NCBI RefSeq assembly: GCF_041949975.1
Contig: NZ_JBHFQG010000004.1
Span: 1 to 64,000 of the forward strand
Origin: Alteribacillus sp041949975
Lineage (GTDB): Bacteria; Bacillota; Bacilli; Bacillales; Marinococcaceae
Length of the DNA: 64,000 bases
Direction: 5' to 3'
The notes below the pieces were generated by a model. It did not search any database, was not told where the DNA came from, and saw only the letters and a program-made list of their open reading frames with translations. Made by a program: the position numbers and the translations under genes. This document shows, piece by piece, positions 7,540 to 14,470 of this stretch. Position 1 is the first letter of the stretch, and every line of letters begins with the position of its first letter.

Positions 7540-8472
7540 TTACATTTCACGGCGGTTTTTGCCATCTATGAAAACAGGTATTGTCAGGTGTTTAATTCTT
7601 TCCATAATACGTTTAGCTTTTAACTGCTCTATACCGCCTTTTTGGGAATAGGACAAATGCGTTTCAAGTTCCTCATAATCATAATTCGACGTGTATAACG
7701 TAGGCAGCTTTTCCATAAGGCGGTATTGTAAAATAACTCCTAAAACATCATCACGCACCCACGCTGACGTCGTTTCTGCCCCTATATCATCTAAAATTAA
7801 AACTGATACATTCTTTACGTTATCTATTTTTTCCTGTACGGATCCATCAGAAAGAGCCTGTTTCATTTCCCTGAAAAAATCCGGAACGTACACCATCATA
7901 GTTTGAATATCTCGTTCTGCTAATTCATTGGCAATCGCGCCCATCATATAGGTTTTACCGACACCAAATTTTCCATAAAGATACAAACCATTTGCATCTT
8001 CTCCAGGCTGTGCCTGCAGAGCAAATTTCAAGCATTGATTACTAGCCGACAAACGGCTTGCATGATCCTGCTCGATATCATCAAATGTTGCTTCTAATAT
8101 CTCTTTTGGTATATACATACTTCTAATAAGAGCTTGCTGTCTTCTTCGTTCATCGGCCTGTCTTTTTAAACGGCAAGGGTGGTACGTTACTAAAGGCTGG
8201 CCTTTTTCCGTTTTAAGATCCGGCTGGTACCCCTGCATCATATTAGGACACTCTGTAAGACCTGGACATACATCACAATTCTGCCTTTCTCTTTTGTACT
8301 CAAAAAGCTTCATCAAGTACGGTTCAAGCTCTTTTTGCGTCCATTCAGGATGTTCTTCGAAAAACTCTTTAATCCGCGGGTAGGAGAGCACTTCCTGCTT
8401 TAATTTGTCATACCTGTGCCGCCAATCTTTGTTCTTCATAAAACGTTCTAAAGACGACCGGATAGATTCCAT
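7540..8472 (-). CDS. dnaI: Helicase loader DnaI
   Basis: A 310-residue AAA+ protein that loads the replicative helicase DnaC onto DNA in Bacillus. The N-terminal helicase-interaction part contains a zinc-binding CDVCPGLTECPN (about residues 84-95) with a Cys/His partner at YHPCRLKR. The ATPase part shows Walker A GKFGVGKTY (about 168-176) and Walker B VLILDDIG (about 222-229). The start ATG 8472 follows AGGTGACC. It lies 11 bp after dnaB, so the two are translated from one transcript. Length and layout equal the B. subtilis protein (311 aa). Confidence 0.95.
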   Translation of the reverse strand: MESIRSSLERFMKNKDWRHRYDKLKQEVLSYPRIKEFFEEHPEWTQKELEPYLMKLFEYKRERQNCDVCPGLTECPNMMQGYQPDLKTEKGQPLVTYHPCRLKRQADERRRQQALIRSMYIPKEILEATFDDIEQDHASRLSASNQCLKFALQAQPGEDANGLYLYGKFGVGKTYMMGAIANELAERDIQTMMVYVPDFFREMKQALSDGSVQEKIDNVKNVSVLILDDIGAETTSAWVRDDVLGVILQYRLMEKLPTLYTSNYDYEELETHLSYSQKGGIEQLKAKRIMERIKHLTIPVFIDGKNRREM

Positions 8473-8483
8473 GTTAGGTCACC

Positions 8484-9902
8484 TCATTTTTGCCGGCTGC
8501 TTTTGCGCAGTCTCAGCATTTCCTCAAACTGCTGTTTTTGTTCTTTAAGATTAGAGTTATTTGATTTCTCTTGTGCCGAATTCTCTTCCTGCTGTGTCCC
8601 GTTTTCAAGCCATTTCGGCAGTTTATCCTTTCGAACATACGGGCGGAAAGACCGCGCTTGTCCTGATGAATTGACTTCTGAACTCCCTCCACTCTGCCAC
8701 TGTTTTCTTGCTTTGTATTCTTGTTTGGCTAAATTCATGGCCCCTTTCACGGTATGAATATGTTTCCTCGACCAGTGTCCGGCTATCTTTTGAACAAGAT
8801 TTTGATTTAGTTTCATATTGTTTGTTTTTAACACGTAGTCTATTAATACATTCACTACACCAGGCTGCAGCTGGTAATCAAATAATAACGACTCCACCAG
8901 CTTCACATCCGAAAGCGGCACCTTCGCACCGTCCGATATACTTTCTAGAAAAGTTAATGGAGAAGTTTGTTCATAAAAAAGAATCATTTTCTCCTTTTCC
9001 GTAGTTGGTTCTTTTTCCAGCATCGTACGGTATTTGTTTGGCTGTGTTCGCAGACCAAGGGCCGGCGGTTCACTGCCATATTCAAAACGATACCAATCTT
9101 GTACTTTCTGACGCAGCTCTTCTTGATCTAGCTTGTCATCTTTAGAAAGAGATTGCTGCACGATTCTGCTCATTTCTAATGGGTCGAGCCTGTACACAAA
9201 TGCCAGACGCCGAATAATTGTTTTCACCTGCTCGTTTAATACCTTATCCGCATGAATAAAAGCCGGAAGATCCGCTTTTAATAGATCGAAATCAAACACA
9301 TGATCGTTGAAATGAACATCTTGCGAAGAATAATTTCCTTTAAAATCGTGGTGTTCTTCTAAAGATGAGCTGTGGTACTGCGGCTTTATTTCAGAATATT
9401 GTAAGGAAGAAAAGACATCATTAAATGAAGCGGTCACTTCGGTATAAGCTCGTTCATCAACTGCTTCAATTAAAAATCGGCTTCTCAGCTGTATATATCG
9501 ATCTTTACCAAGCTTATTATACAAAAAAACACTCAGAACATCATTCTGAAAAAATTGGGCAGGAGTCATGGGAGGCTGTAATTCATAAATAAATAACGTT
9601 GATTTTTCTTCCTGCCGGCGAAAAGTCCGCAACAGCCCGATCCCTTCTAAAATACGCCTTGCTTCATATATATCATCGAGCGGGAGGTTCAGCATCGCCA
9701 TCAGTTCATGATGAGTTGCTTCTCCGCTCCAAAAACAATCTTTTTCCAGCTTGCTCCACAACATATTATATAATGAAACAGCCAATGTACCAGTTAAAGG
9801 CTGATATAATAATTGCAGCGTCTTATATTCTCTATCTCCTAGCTGATCTGCTGTTCGAACCGAATAGCGGTCAACAGGTAATAGTTCAGTCCAGTGAATC
9901 AT
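8484..9902 (-). CDS. dnaB: Replication initiation and membrane attachment protein DnaB
   Basis: A 472-residue primosomal protein of Firmicutes (not the helicase called DnaB in E. coli). It acts with DnaD and DnaI in helicase loading at oriC and at restart sites. The N-terminal winged-helix region starts MIHWTELLPVDRY. The C-terminal DnaB/DnaD DDBH2 region includes PLTFLESISDGAKVPLSDVKLVESLLFDY and the long helix of the YxxxIxxxW type, followed by a basic tail. Length matches B. subtilis DnaB. The ATG follows GGAGGGGAGGCC. It is separated from nrdR by a terminator, so dnaB-dnaI form their own unit. Confidence 0.93.
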   Translation of the reverse strand: MIHWTELLPVDRYSVRTADQLGDREYKTLQLLYQPLTGTLAVSLYNMLWSKLEKDCFWSGEATHHELMAMLNLPLDDIYEARRILEGIGLLRTFRRQEEKSTLFIYELQPPMTPAQFFQNDVLSVFLYNKLGKDRYIQLRSRFLIEAVDERAYTEVTASFNDVFSSLQYSEIKPQYHSSSLEEHHDFKGNYSSQDVHFNDHVFDFDLLKADLPAFIHADKVLNEQVKTIIRRLAFVYRLDPLEMSRIVQQSLSKDDKLDQEELRQKVQDWYRFEYGSEPPALGLRTQPNKYRTMLEKEPTTEKEKMILFYEQTSPLTFLESISDGAKVPLSDVKLVESLLFDYQLQPGVVNVLIDYVLKTNNMKLNQNLVQKIAGHWSRKHIHTVKGAMNLAKQEYKARKQWQSGGSSEVNSSGQARSFRPYVRKDKLPKWLENGTQQEENSAQEKSNNSNLKEQKQQFEEMLRLRKSSRQK

Positions 9903-9937
9903 GGCGGCCTCCCCTCCTAACAGTGTAAAAAGCGTGG

Positions 9938-9972
9938 AAAAAAGAGCTTAGGTTCTTTTCCTTAAGCTCCTC
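9938..9972 (-). terminator. Terminator between nrdR and dnaB
   Basis: Minus strand: GGAGCTTAAGG..CCTAAGCTC then T6. The stem directly follows the nrdR stop and precedes dnaB. Confidence 0.7.
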
Positions 9973-10440
9973 TTACTTTTCTTCATTATCATTATTAATT
10001 AGGTCTTTTAATTCATTTATAAAAACATTTATGTCTTTAAATTGCCGATACACCGAAGCAAACCGAACGTAAGCTACGTCATCCACACCAGCAAGCCTCT
10101 CCATTACCATCTCACCAATGTCTTCACTTTTAATTTCTGATTTACCTTCGCTTCTCAGCTGCTGCTCAACGTCATTCACAATCTCTTCCAACGTCTCTAA
10201 GGCTACTGGTCTTTTTTCACAAGCTCGAATGAGACCGCGCAATATTTTTTCTTTGCTGAACTCTTCTCTCGTTCCTTCTTTCTTTACTACAATGAGTGGA
10301 ATTTCTTCCACAATTTCAAAAGTAGTGAATCGATAGTGGCAGCTGTCACATTCACGTCGCCTTCGAATAGATTTTCCTTCATTGCTTGGTCTTGAATCCA
10401 ATACCCTTGTGGCATGAGAGTGGCAAGCTGGGCAAAGCAT
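9973..10440 (-). CDS. nrdR: Ribonucleotide reductase regulator NrdR
   Basis: A 155-residue repressor of ribonucleotide reductase genes. The N-terminal zinc ribbon MLCPACHSHATRVLDSR...CDSCHYRFTTFE binds DNA at NrdR boxes. The remainder is an ATP-cone domain (about residues 49-139) that senses ATP/dATP. The start is ATG 10440 behind GGAGATG. In B. subtilis speD lies between gapB and nrdR; here the interval (about 325 bp) has no gene. No NrdR box was seen in this window, as expected without nrd genes. Confidence 0.95.
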   Translation of the reverse strand: MLCPACHSHATRVLDSRPSNEGKSIRRRRECDSCHYRFTTFEIVEEIPLIVVKKEGTREEFSKEKILRGLIRACEKRPVALETLEEIVNDVEQQLRSEGKSEIKSEDIGEMVMERLAGVDDVAYVRFASVYRQFKDINVFINELKDLINNDNEEK

Positions 10441-10765
10441 ATTTTTATCATCTCCACTAAAAACCGGCTTTTACAATAATTACTTCAGCATCCTTTGAAC
10501 CGTACTCTTACCGTAATCTTCCAAGATACACGGATGTAGTGTTTTCAGTGTATACTTAGAATCCGGCTTTTTTACGCTCATTTTTATATCTACTATCATA
10601 CCATTTCCGATAACACATTGGAAAGATACTTCCTAACCATAAAGTACATCAGCAAACAGCGAATGTCTAACACTGCAAATCATATATTATCAGCCAGGTG
10701 CTTGAATGAAAAAAGAAGCTGCCTTTATCAAGACAACTCCTTCAAAAACTTTCTGCATTATTTCA
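10441..10765. other. Intergenic region between gapB and nrdR; no gene seen
   Basis: There is no credible coding frame, and speD, which occupies this place in B. subtilis, is absent. The gapB terminator is at 10711-10743 (minus strand: GAAG..GTTGTCTT paired with AAGGCAGC..TTC, then T6). The remaining bases presumably hold the nrdR promoter; no convincing -35/-10 pair could be fixed. Confidence 0.6.
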
Positions 10766-11794
10766 TTATGCGCTTACCATTGATTTTTTGTATATTTGTT
10801 TGCCGACATAACGAACCAGATCTACAACTCGACAGGAGTATCCCCATTCGTTATCGTACCAGGCCAGGATTTTCGCCTGCCTGTCATTCATTACCATTGT
10901 CGATAATCCATCAATGATAGAGGAATGTTCGTTGCCATTAAAATCTACTGACACAAGCGGATCTTCTGTGTAAGCCAATATTCCTTCCAGGTCTGACTGA
11001 GCCGCTTGCTGAAAGGCACGGTTAATGCTTTCTTTTGTGACTTCTTTTTCCGTATCCACAACAAGGTCTACAAGTGACACATTAGGTGTCGGCACTCTTA
11101 ACGCCATGCCGTTCATTTTTCCATTTAAATTTGGAAGGACTTTTGAAATAGCCTTCGCTGCTCCAGTAGATGTTGGAATGATTGACTGCCCGCATGCTCT
11201 TGCACGACGAAGATCCTTATGTGGATTATCTATATTTTTCTGGTCATTTGTATACGAATGGACGGTTGTCATCAAACCGCTTTCAATTCCAAACGAACGA
11301 TCGAGAACTTTTACTACAGGTGCAAGACAATTTGTCGTACAGGATGCGTTTGATATAACATGATGTTCAGCTGGATTGTAATCATGTTCGTTGACTCCCA
11401 TCACAATTGTCACATCTTCTTCTTTTCCTGGGGCTGTAATCACCACTTTTTTAGCTCCTGCTTCAATATGAAGAGATGCTTTCTCTTTTGTTTTAAATTT
11501 TCCGGTCGCCTCTATTACTACATCTATCCCTAATTCCTTCCAGGGAAGATTTTTTGGATCTCGGTCGCTTAAAAGATGTATTTTTTTTCCTTCAACATAA
11601 AGGGCATCATCTTTTCCTTCCACTTCTTTATCAAATACACCATGAATGGAATCATATTTTATTAGATGAGCTAGTGTTTCAGCAGGATAACTGGCATTTA
11701 CTGCAACCACTTCCAATGAATTATCGGTTAGCGCTTTTCGGAAGACCATTCGGCCAATCCGTCCAAATCCGTTTATTGCTACCTTTGCTCTCAT
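10766..11794 (-). CDS. gapB: NADP-type glyceraldehyde-3-phosphate dehydrogenase GapB
   Basis: A 342-residue GAPDH. The Rossmann motif INGFGRIGR is at residues 8-16, and the catalytic SCTTNC has Cys152. Residues NASYPAET at 33-40 replace the Asp-containing NAD-binding segment of GapA; this signature of GapB favours NADP(H). The enzyme works in the gluconeogenic direction, converting 1,3-bisphosphoglycerate to glyceraldehyde-3-phosphate. It is ATG-started behind AGGGAGG. Two sites that fit the CcpN repressor consensus lie directly upstream, which agrees with the known shut-off of gapB during growth on sugars. Its neighbours coaE and ytaF lie upstream past a repeat element. Confidence 0.93.
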   Translation of the reverse strand: MRAKVAINGFGRIGRMVFRKALTDNSLEVVAVNASYPAETLAHLIKYDSIHGVFDKEVEGKDDALYVEGKKIHLLSDRDPKNLPWKELGIDVVIEATGKFKTKEKASLHIEAGAKKVVITAPGKEEDVTIVMGVNEHDYNPAEHHVISNASCTTNCLAPVVKVLDRSFGIESGLMTTVHSYTNDQKNIDNPHKDLRRARACGQSIIPTSTGAAKAISKVLPNLNGKMNGMALRVPTPNVSLVDLVVDTEKEVTKESINRAFQQAAQSDLEGILAYTEDPLVSVDFNGNEHSSIIDGLSTMVMNDRQAKILAWYDNEWGYSCRVVDLVRYVGKQIYKKSMVSA

Positions 11795-11816
11795 ATAGAA
11801 AAGCCTCCCTGCAATT

Positions 11817-11860
11817 TATGATATACTAATTAATCCCTTTTATAAAATTAGTATATCACA
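11817..11860. promoter_or_regulatory. Two inverted CcpN operator sites upstream of gapB
   Basis: A perfect 12-bp inverted repeat (arms 11820-11831 and 11846-11857) contains TATGATATACT at 11817-11827 on the plus strand and TGTGATATACT at 11850-11860 on the minus strand. Both match the consensus TRTGHYATAYW described for CcpN, the repressor of gapB and pckA in B. subtilis. The sites lie 23-66 nt upstream of the gapB start. Confidence 0.7.
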
Positions 11861-11935
11861 TTAAACCATTTTGGTACTATTCAATTTTGAATTTTTTTTA
11901 GAAAACCGCAAAAGCCCTCAAAAATAAGATGTCCT

Positions 11936-12163
11936 GATTTAAATAACGTTCGGCTAATATCGTCACCTCCTGTGACAACGCCGAACTACTCCCATCCTGG
12001 GAGCCCTCGCAGGTAAATGTTCTCCAGGCAATAAAGGCGCTTTTACTTCCACAGGATGTGGTGGCTTCTGCGTTGTGAACAGGACATTCACGCCTTTAGC
12101 AGAAGTTCCTTCCACATGGGCCTCCGCGAGGATGGGCGGTGAAGCTGGGCAACAAAGCGCCTA
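11936..12163 (+). repeat. Interspersed repeat, copy 3 (divergent)
   Basis: It shares the modules CAGGTAAATGTTCTCCAG, CTTTTACTTCCACAGGATG, GTGG[CT]GACTTCTGCGTTG-like and GGGCCTCCGCGAGGATGGGC..GAAGCTGGGC with the copies at 4419 and 25061. It opens with a GTTCGGC..GCCGAAC hairpin. It lacks the tail with the DnaA box. It fills most of the gap between gapB and coaE. Confidence 0.7.
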
Positions 12164-12184
12164 AAATTAAATGCTTTATTACCT

Positions 12185-12233
12185 TTTAAAAAAGCTCCGG
12201 CCGGTGAAATCCCCGAACCAGAGCATTCTATGT
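12185..12233 (-). terminator. Possible terminator of coaE
   Basis: Minus strand: GCTCTGGTTCGGGGATTTCACCGGCCGGAGC then T6 (about 12190-12225), an imperfect stem GCTC(T)GG..CCGGAGC directly after coaE. Confidence 0.6.
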
Positions 12234-12827
12234 TTAAATTAATTTCCATTCTTTTAATATATTTTCAAGCTGAGCTAACGATTGCTGTCTTGATTGATTG
12301 TTATCAATCACAGCATCCGCATATGCTTTTTTTTCTTCTAACGGCATTTGAGAGGCTATGCGGTTTTTCGCATCTTCTTCTCCCGCTTGATCTCTTTCCA
12401 TTAATCTGTTTTTCTGAACGGCAGCATCCACGTATACTAACAACACTTTGTCTACCATAAACTGTAGGTTGTTTTCAATTAATAATGGAAGATCAAACAC
12501 AAGGTTTGAATAGCCTTCCTGTTCATATTGGTTTTTCTTTTCAAGCATGCGCTGCCTGATTGCCGGATGTATAATTTGATTTAAAGTTTGCCGCTTTATG
12601 GTATCTCCAAAAATAGCTCGTCCTAGTTTTTTTCGAGCAATCGTTCCATCCTTTTCCAGGATCTCTATTCCAAATTGTTCTACTACTTTTTCGTAAGCAG
12701 CTTCTCCCGGTTCTACTACTTCTCTGGCAATTTTATCTGCATCGATAACAGGTATTCCGTATTTCTCAAATTGGGCGGCTATTAAACTTTTTCCACTTGC
12801 AATCCCACCTGTTAAGCCAATGATCAC
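12234..12827 (-). CDS. coaE: Dephospho-CoA kinase CoaE
   Basis: A 197-residue P-loop kinase that phosphorylates the 3'-hydroxyl of dephospho-CoA, the last step of coenzyme A synthesis. Walker A is GLTGGIASGKS near the N-terminus. The CoA-domain motif DADKIAREVVEPG and the lid segment RLMERDQAGEEDAKNRIASQ are present. The frame can open at TTG 12833, but AGGAGG is better spaced for GTG 12827, giving MIIGLTGGIASGKS with the usual length of 197. It lies downstream of mutM and ytaF as in B. subtilis, separated from ytaF by a hairpin. Confidence 0.93.
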   Translation of the reverse strand: MIIGLTGGIASGKSLIAAQFEKYGIPVIDADKIAREVVEPGEAAYEKVVEQFGIEILEKDGTIARKKLGRAIFGDTIKRQTLNQIIHPAIRQRMLEKKNQYEQEGYSNLVFDLPLLIENNLQFMVDKVLLVYVDAAVQKNRLMERDQAGEEDAKNRIASQMPLEEKKAYADAVIDNNQSRQQSLAQLENILKEWKLI

Positions 12828-12848
12828 AGCCAACCCCCTCCTCTCTTA

Positions 12849-12892
12849 AAACACGTGAAAAGGAAGAGTGTAAAGCACAAGTCCTCTTCCTT
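12849..12892 (-). terminator. Hairpin between ytaF and coaE
   Basis: Inverted repeat AAAAGGAAGAG..CTCTTCCTTTTC around 12850-12892, followed by a short A/T run. It is probably a terminator or attenuator of ytaF. Confidence 0.5.
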
Positions 12893-12898
12893 TTCTAT

Positions 12899-13546
12899 TT
12901 AATGTAAATTCCATAATCCCAGGCAAATAAGAAGTACTCCTGGTAAAAATGATAATTTTTGCACTATTTCAAATGCTGCTAGTTTTTTTCCGCCTTTCAT
13001 TCCAATTGTTAAAAAAACAGCACACATGAAGGCGACAGCTCCTGCTAGTATAAAAGGAGACAATCCCAGTAAAGATGCTCCAATGCCAGCACCAAAAGCA
13101 TCTAATGACAGCGCTGCTCCTAAAAATGCAGCTTCTCTGGTGCTGATACTGCCAGAACGGTCCATATCTGCTTCGTCCGGCCGTTTAATAATACTTACTA
13201 CTTGGGAAAGCATGCCTTTTTTCTTTTTATCTTCTTTCGATAGAGATGGGTAATCTCCCTCTATTGGAGAAGATTTATTATCCTTTATCACTTGACTCAG
13301 TGCCCATATACCGATAAGAATTAAAATACCGCCTCCCATTGCTTCTGTTATTGCTGATGGCACATACTTTGAAAGCAGCGTGGCTGCAGATCCTCCTATT
13401 AAAACGGAAAATCCAGAACAAAAGCCAATAAATAAAAGAGATTTTACTGGCAGCTCCAGACCGCGTAATCCATATGCCAAACCAGCTCCAAAACTATCTA
13501 CACTTACTGCAAATGCCAACAAACTTAAAGAAATAAGCTCTGTCAT
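12899..13546 (-). CDS. ytaF: Sporulation-associated membrane protein YtaF
   Basis: A 215-residue polytopic membrane protein with about six helices: MTELISLSLLAFAVSVDSFGAG at the start, a central charged cytoplasmic loop with KKKGML, and a second half beginning FLGAALSLDAFGAG. The internal duplication, with a DxFGAG motif in each half, is characteristic of the MntP-like/YtaF group of putative cation exporters. In B. subtilis ytaF sits between mutM and coaE and is linked to sporulation. The substrate is unproven; manganese export is an inference from the MntP relationship. Confidence 0.85.
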   Translation of the reverse strand: MTELISLSLLAFAVSVDSFGAGLAYGLRGLELPVKSLLFIGFCSGFSVLIGGSAATLLSKYVPSAITEAMGGGILILIGIWALSQVIKDNKSSPIEGDYPSLSKEDKKKKGMLSQVVSIIKRPDEADMDRSGSISTREAAFLGAALSLDAFGAGIGASLLGLSPFILAGAVAFMCAVFLTIGMKGGKKLAAFEIVQKLSFLPGVLLICLGLWNLH

Positions 13547-13624
13547 AGGAGATGGGCTCCTCCCTGTCTGCGTCTATGACAGTATATGGAAAGAGCCCAT
13601 TCGGTGTTACTTCCCTTTATGAAT

Positions 13625-14455
13625 CTAAACAATTTGCTGGCACGAGGAGCAGTAATGCGTTCCCCTGCCGGCAACGACGGTTTTTAATATTTCACTGCCG
13701 CACACGGTACAAGCTTCCCCCTGGCGCCCGTATACATTTAATTCAAGCTGAAACATTCCCATCTCTCCATTTCCGTTTACGTAAGAGCGTACAGAACTTC
13801 CTCCTTTTTTTACAGCACTTTCGATCGTTTCCTCGACCTTTGCATGTAACTTCTTCATTTGGCTGTGTGATAATTCGGAAGCTTTTGCATCGGGACGTAT
13901 TCCTGCTTTAAATAAAGCTTCATCAACATAAATATTTCCCAGCCCGGCCACCGCCCGCTGATCTAACAGAACCGTCTTTACGTCTCGGCTTGTTTTTTGG
14001 AATGTTTCTTTCAAATAATCAGAAGTAAACGCCGGGTCCTCAAAAGGTTCTGGGCCTAGCTGGCTTAACGGCAGGGCACTTATTTCTTCTCCTTTTGGAA
14101 ATAAGTGCATCGTGCCAAATTTTCGTACATCCTTATATCTTAATTCTGTTCCATCTGAAAAGAAAAATCGGACGTGAGTATGTTTATCAGGATCTAAGCC
14201 ATCTCCCATTTCATACTTTCCTTCCATCCGCAGATGGGAAACTAACACATAGTCATCAAGCTGAAAGGTTAAAAATTTTCCCCGGCGTCCGATGTGCTGA
14301 ATTTCCTGCCCATGCAGAAGCAGACAAAATGCTTCCGTATCATCTGGCTTTTTTATTATTTTAGGCCAAGACACTTCCACTTGTTCTACTTTTTTTCCTC
14401 TAACCAGCTTTGATAATGTTTGTCTTACTGTCTCCACTTCCGGAAGTTCCGGCAT
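13625..14455 (-). CDS. mutM: Formamidopyrimidine-DNA glycosylase MutM (Fpg)
   Basis: A 276-residue base-excision repair enzyme that removes 8-oxoguanine and nicks the strand. The mature N-terminus PELPEVETV provides the catalytic Pro2 and Glu3. Lys in MEGKYEMG corresponds to the conserved lysine in the N-terminal domain. The H2TH segment is present, as is a C-terminal zinc finger CTVCGSEI...THYCSSC. The ATG follows AGGAGAG. It is 15 bp after polA and probably co-transcribed with it, a repair-oriented pairing conserved in Bacillus. Confidence 0.96.
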   Translation of the reverse strand: MPELPEVETVRQTLSKLVRGKKVEQVEVSWPKIIKKPDDTEAFCLLLHGQEIQHIGRRGKFLTFQLDDYVLVSHLRMEGKYEMGDGLDPDKHTHVRFFFSDGTELRYKDVRKFGTMHLFPKGEEISALPLSQLGPEPFEDPAFTSDYLKETFQKTSRDVKTVLLDQRAVAGLGNIYVDEALFKAGIRPDAKASELSHSQMKKLHAKVEETIESAVKKGGSSVRSYVNGNGEMGMFQLELNVYGRQGEACTVCGSEILKTVVAGRGTHYCSSCQQIV

Positions 14456-14470
14456 TGTTTCTTTCTCTCC

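Noticed and set aside
10441..10765. speD remnant between gapB and nrdR
   Set aside because: No frame with S-adenosylmethionine decarboxylase motifs was found on either strand.
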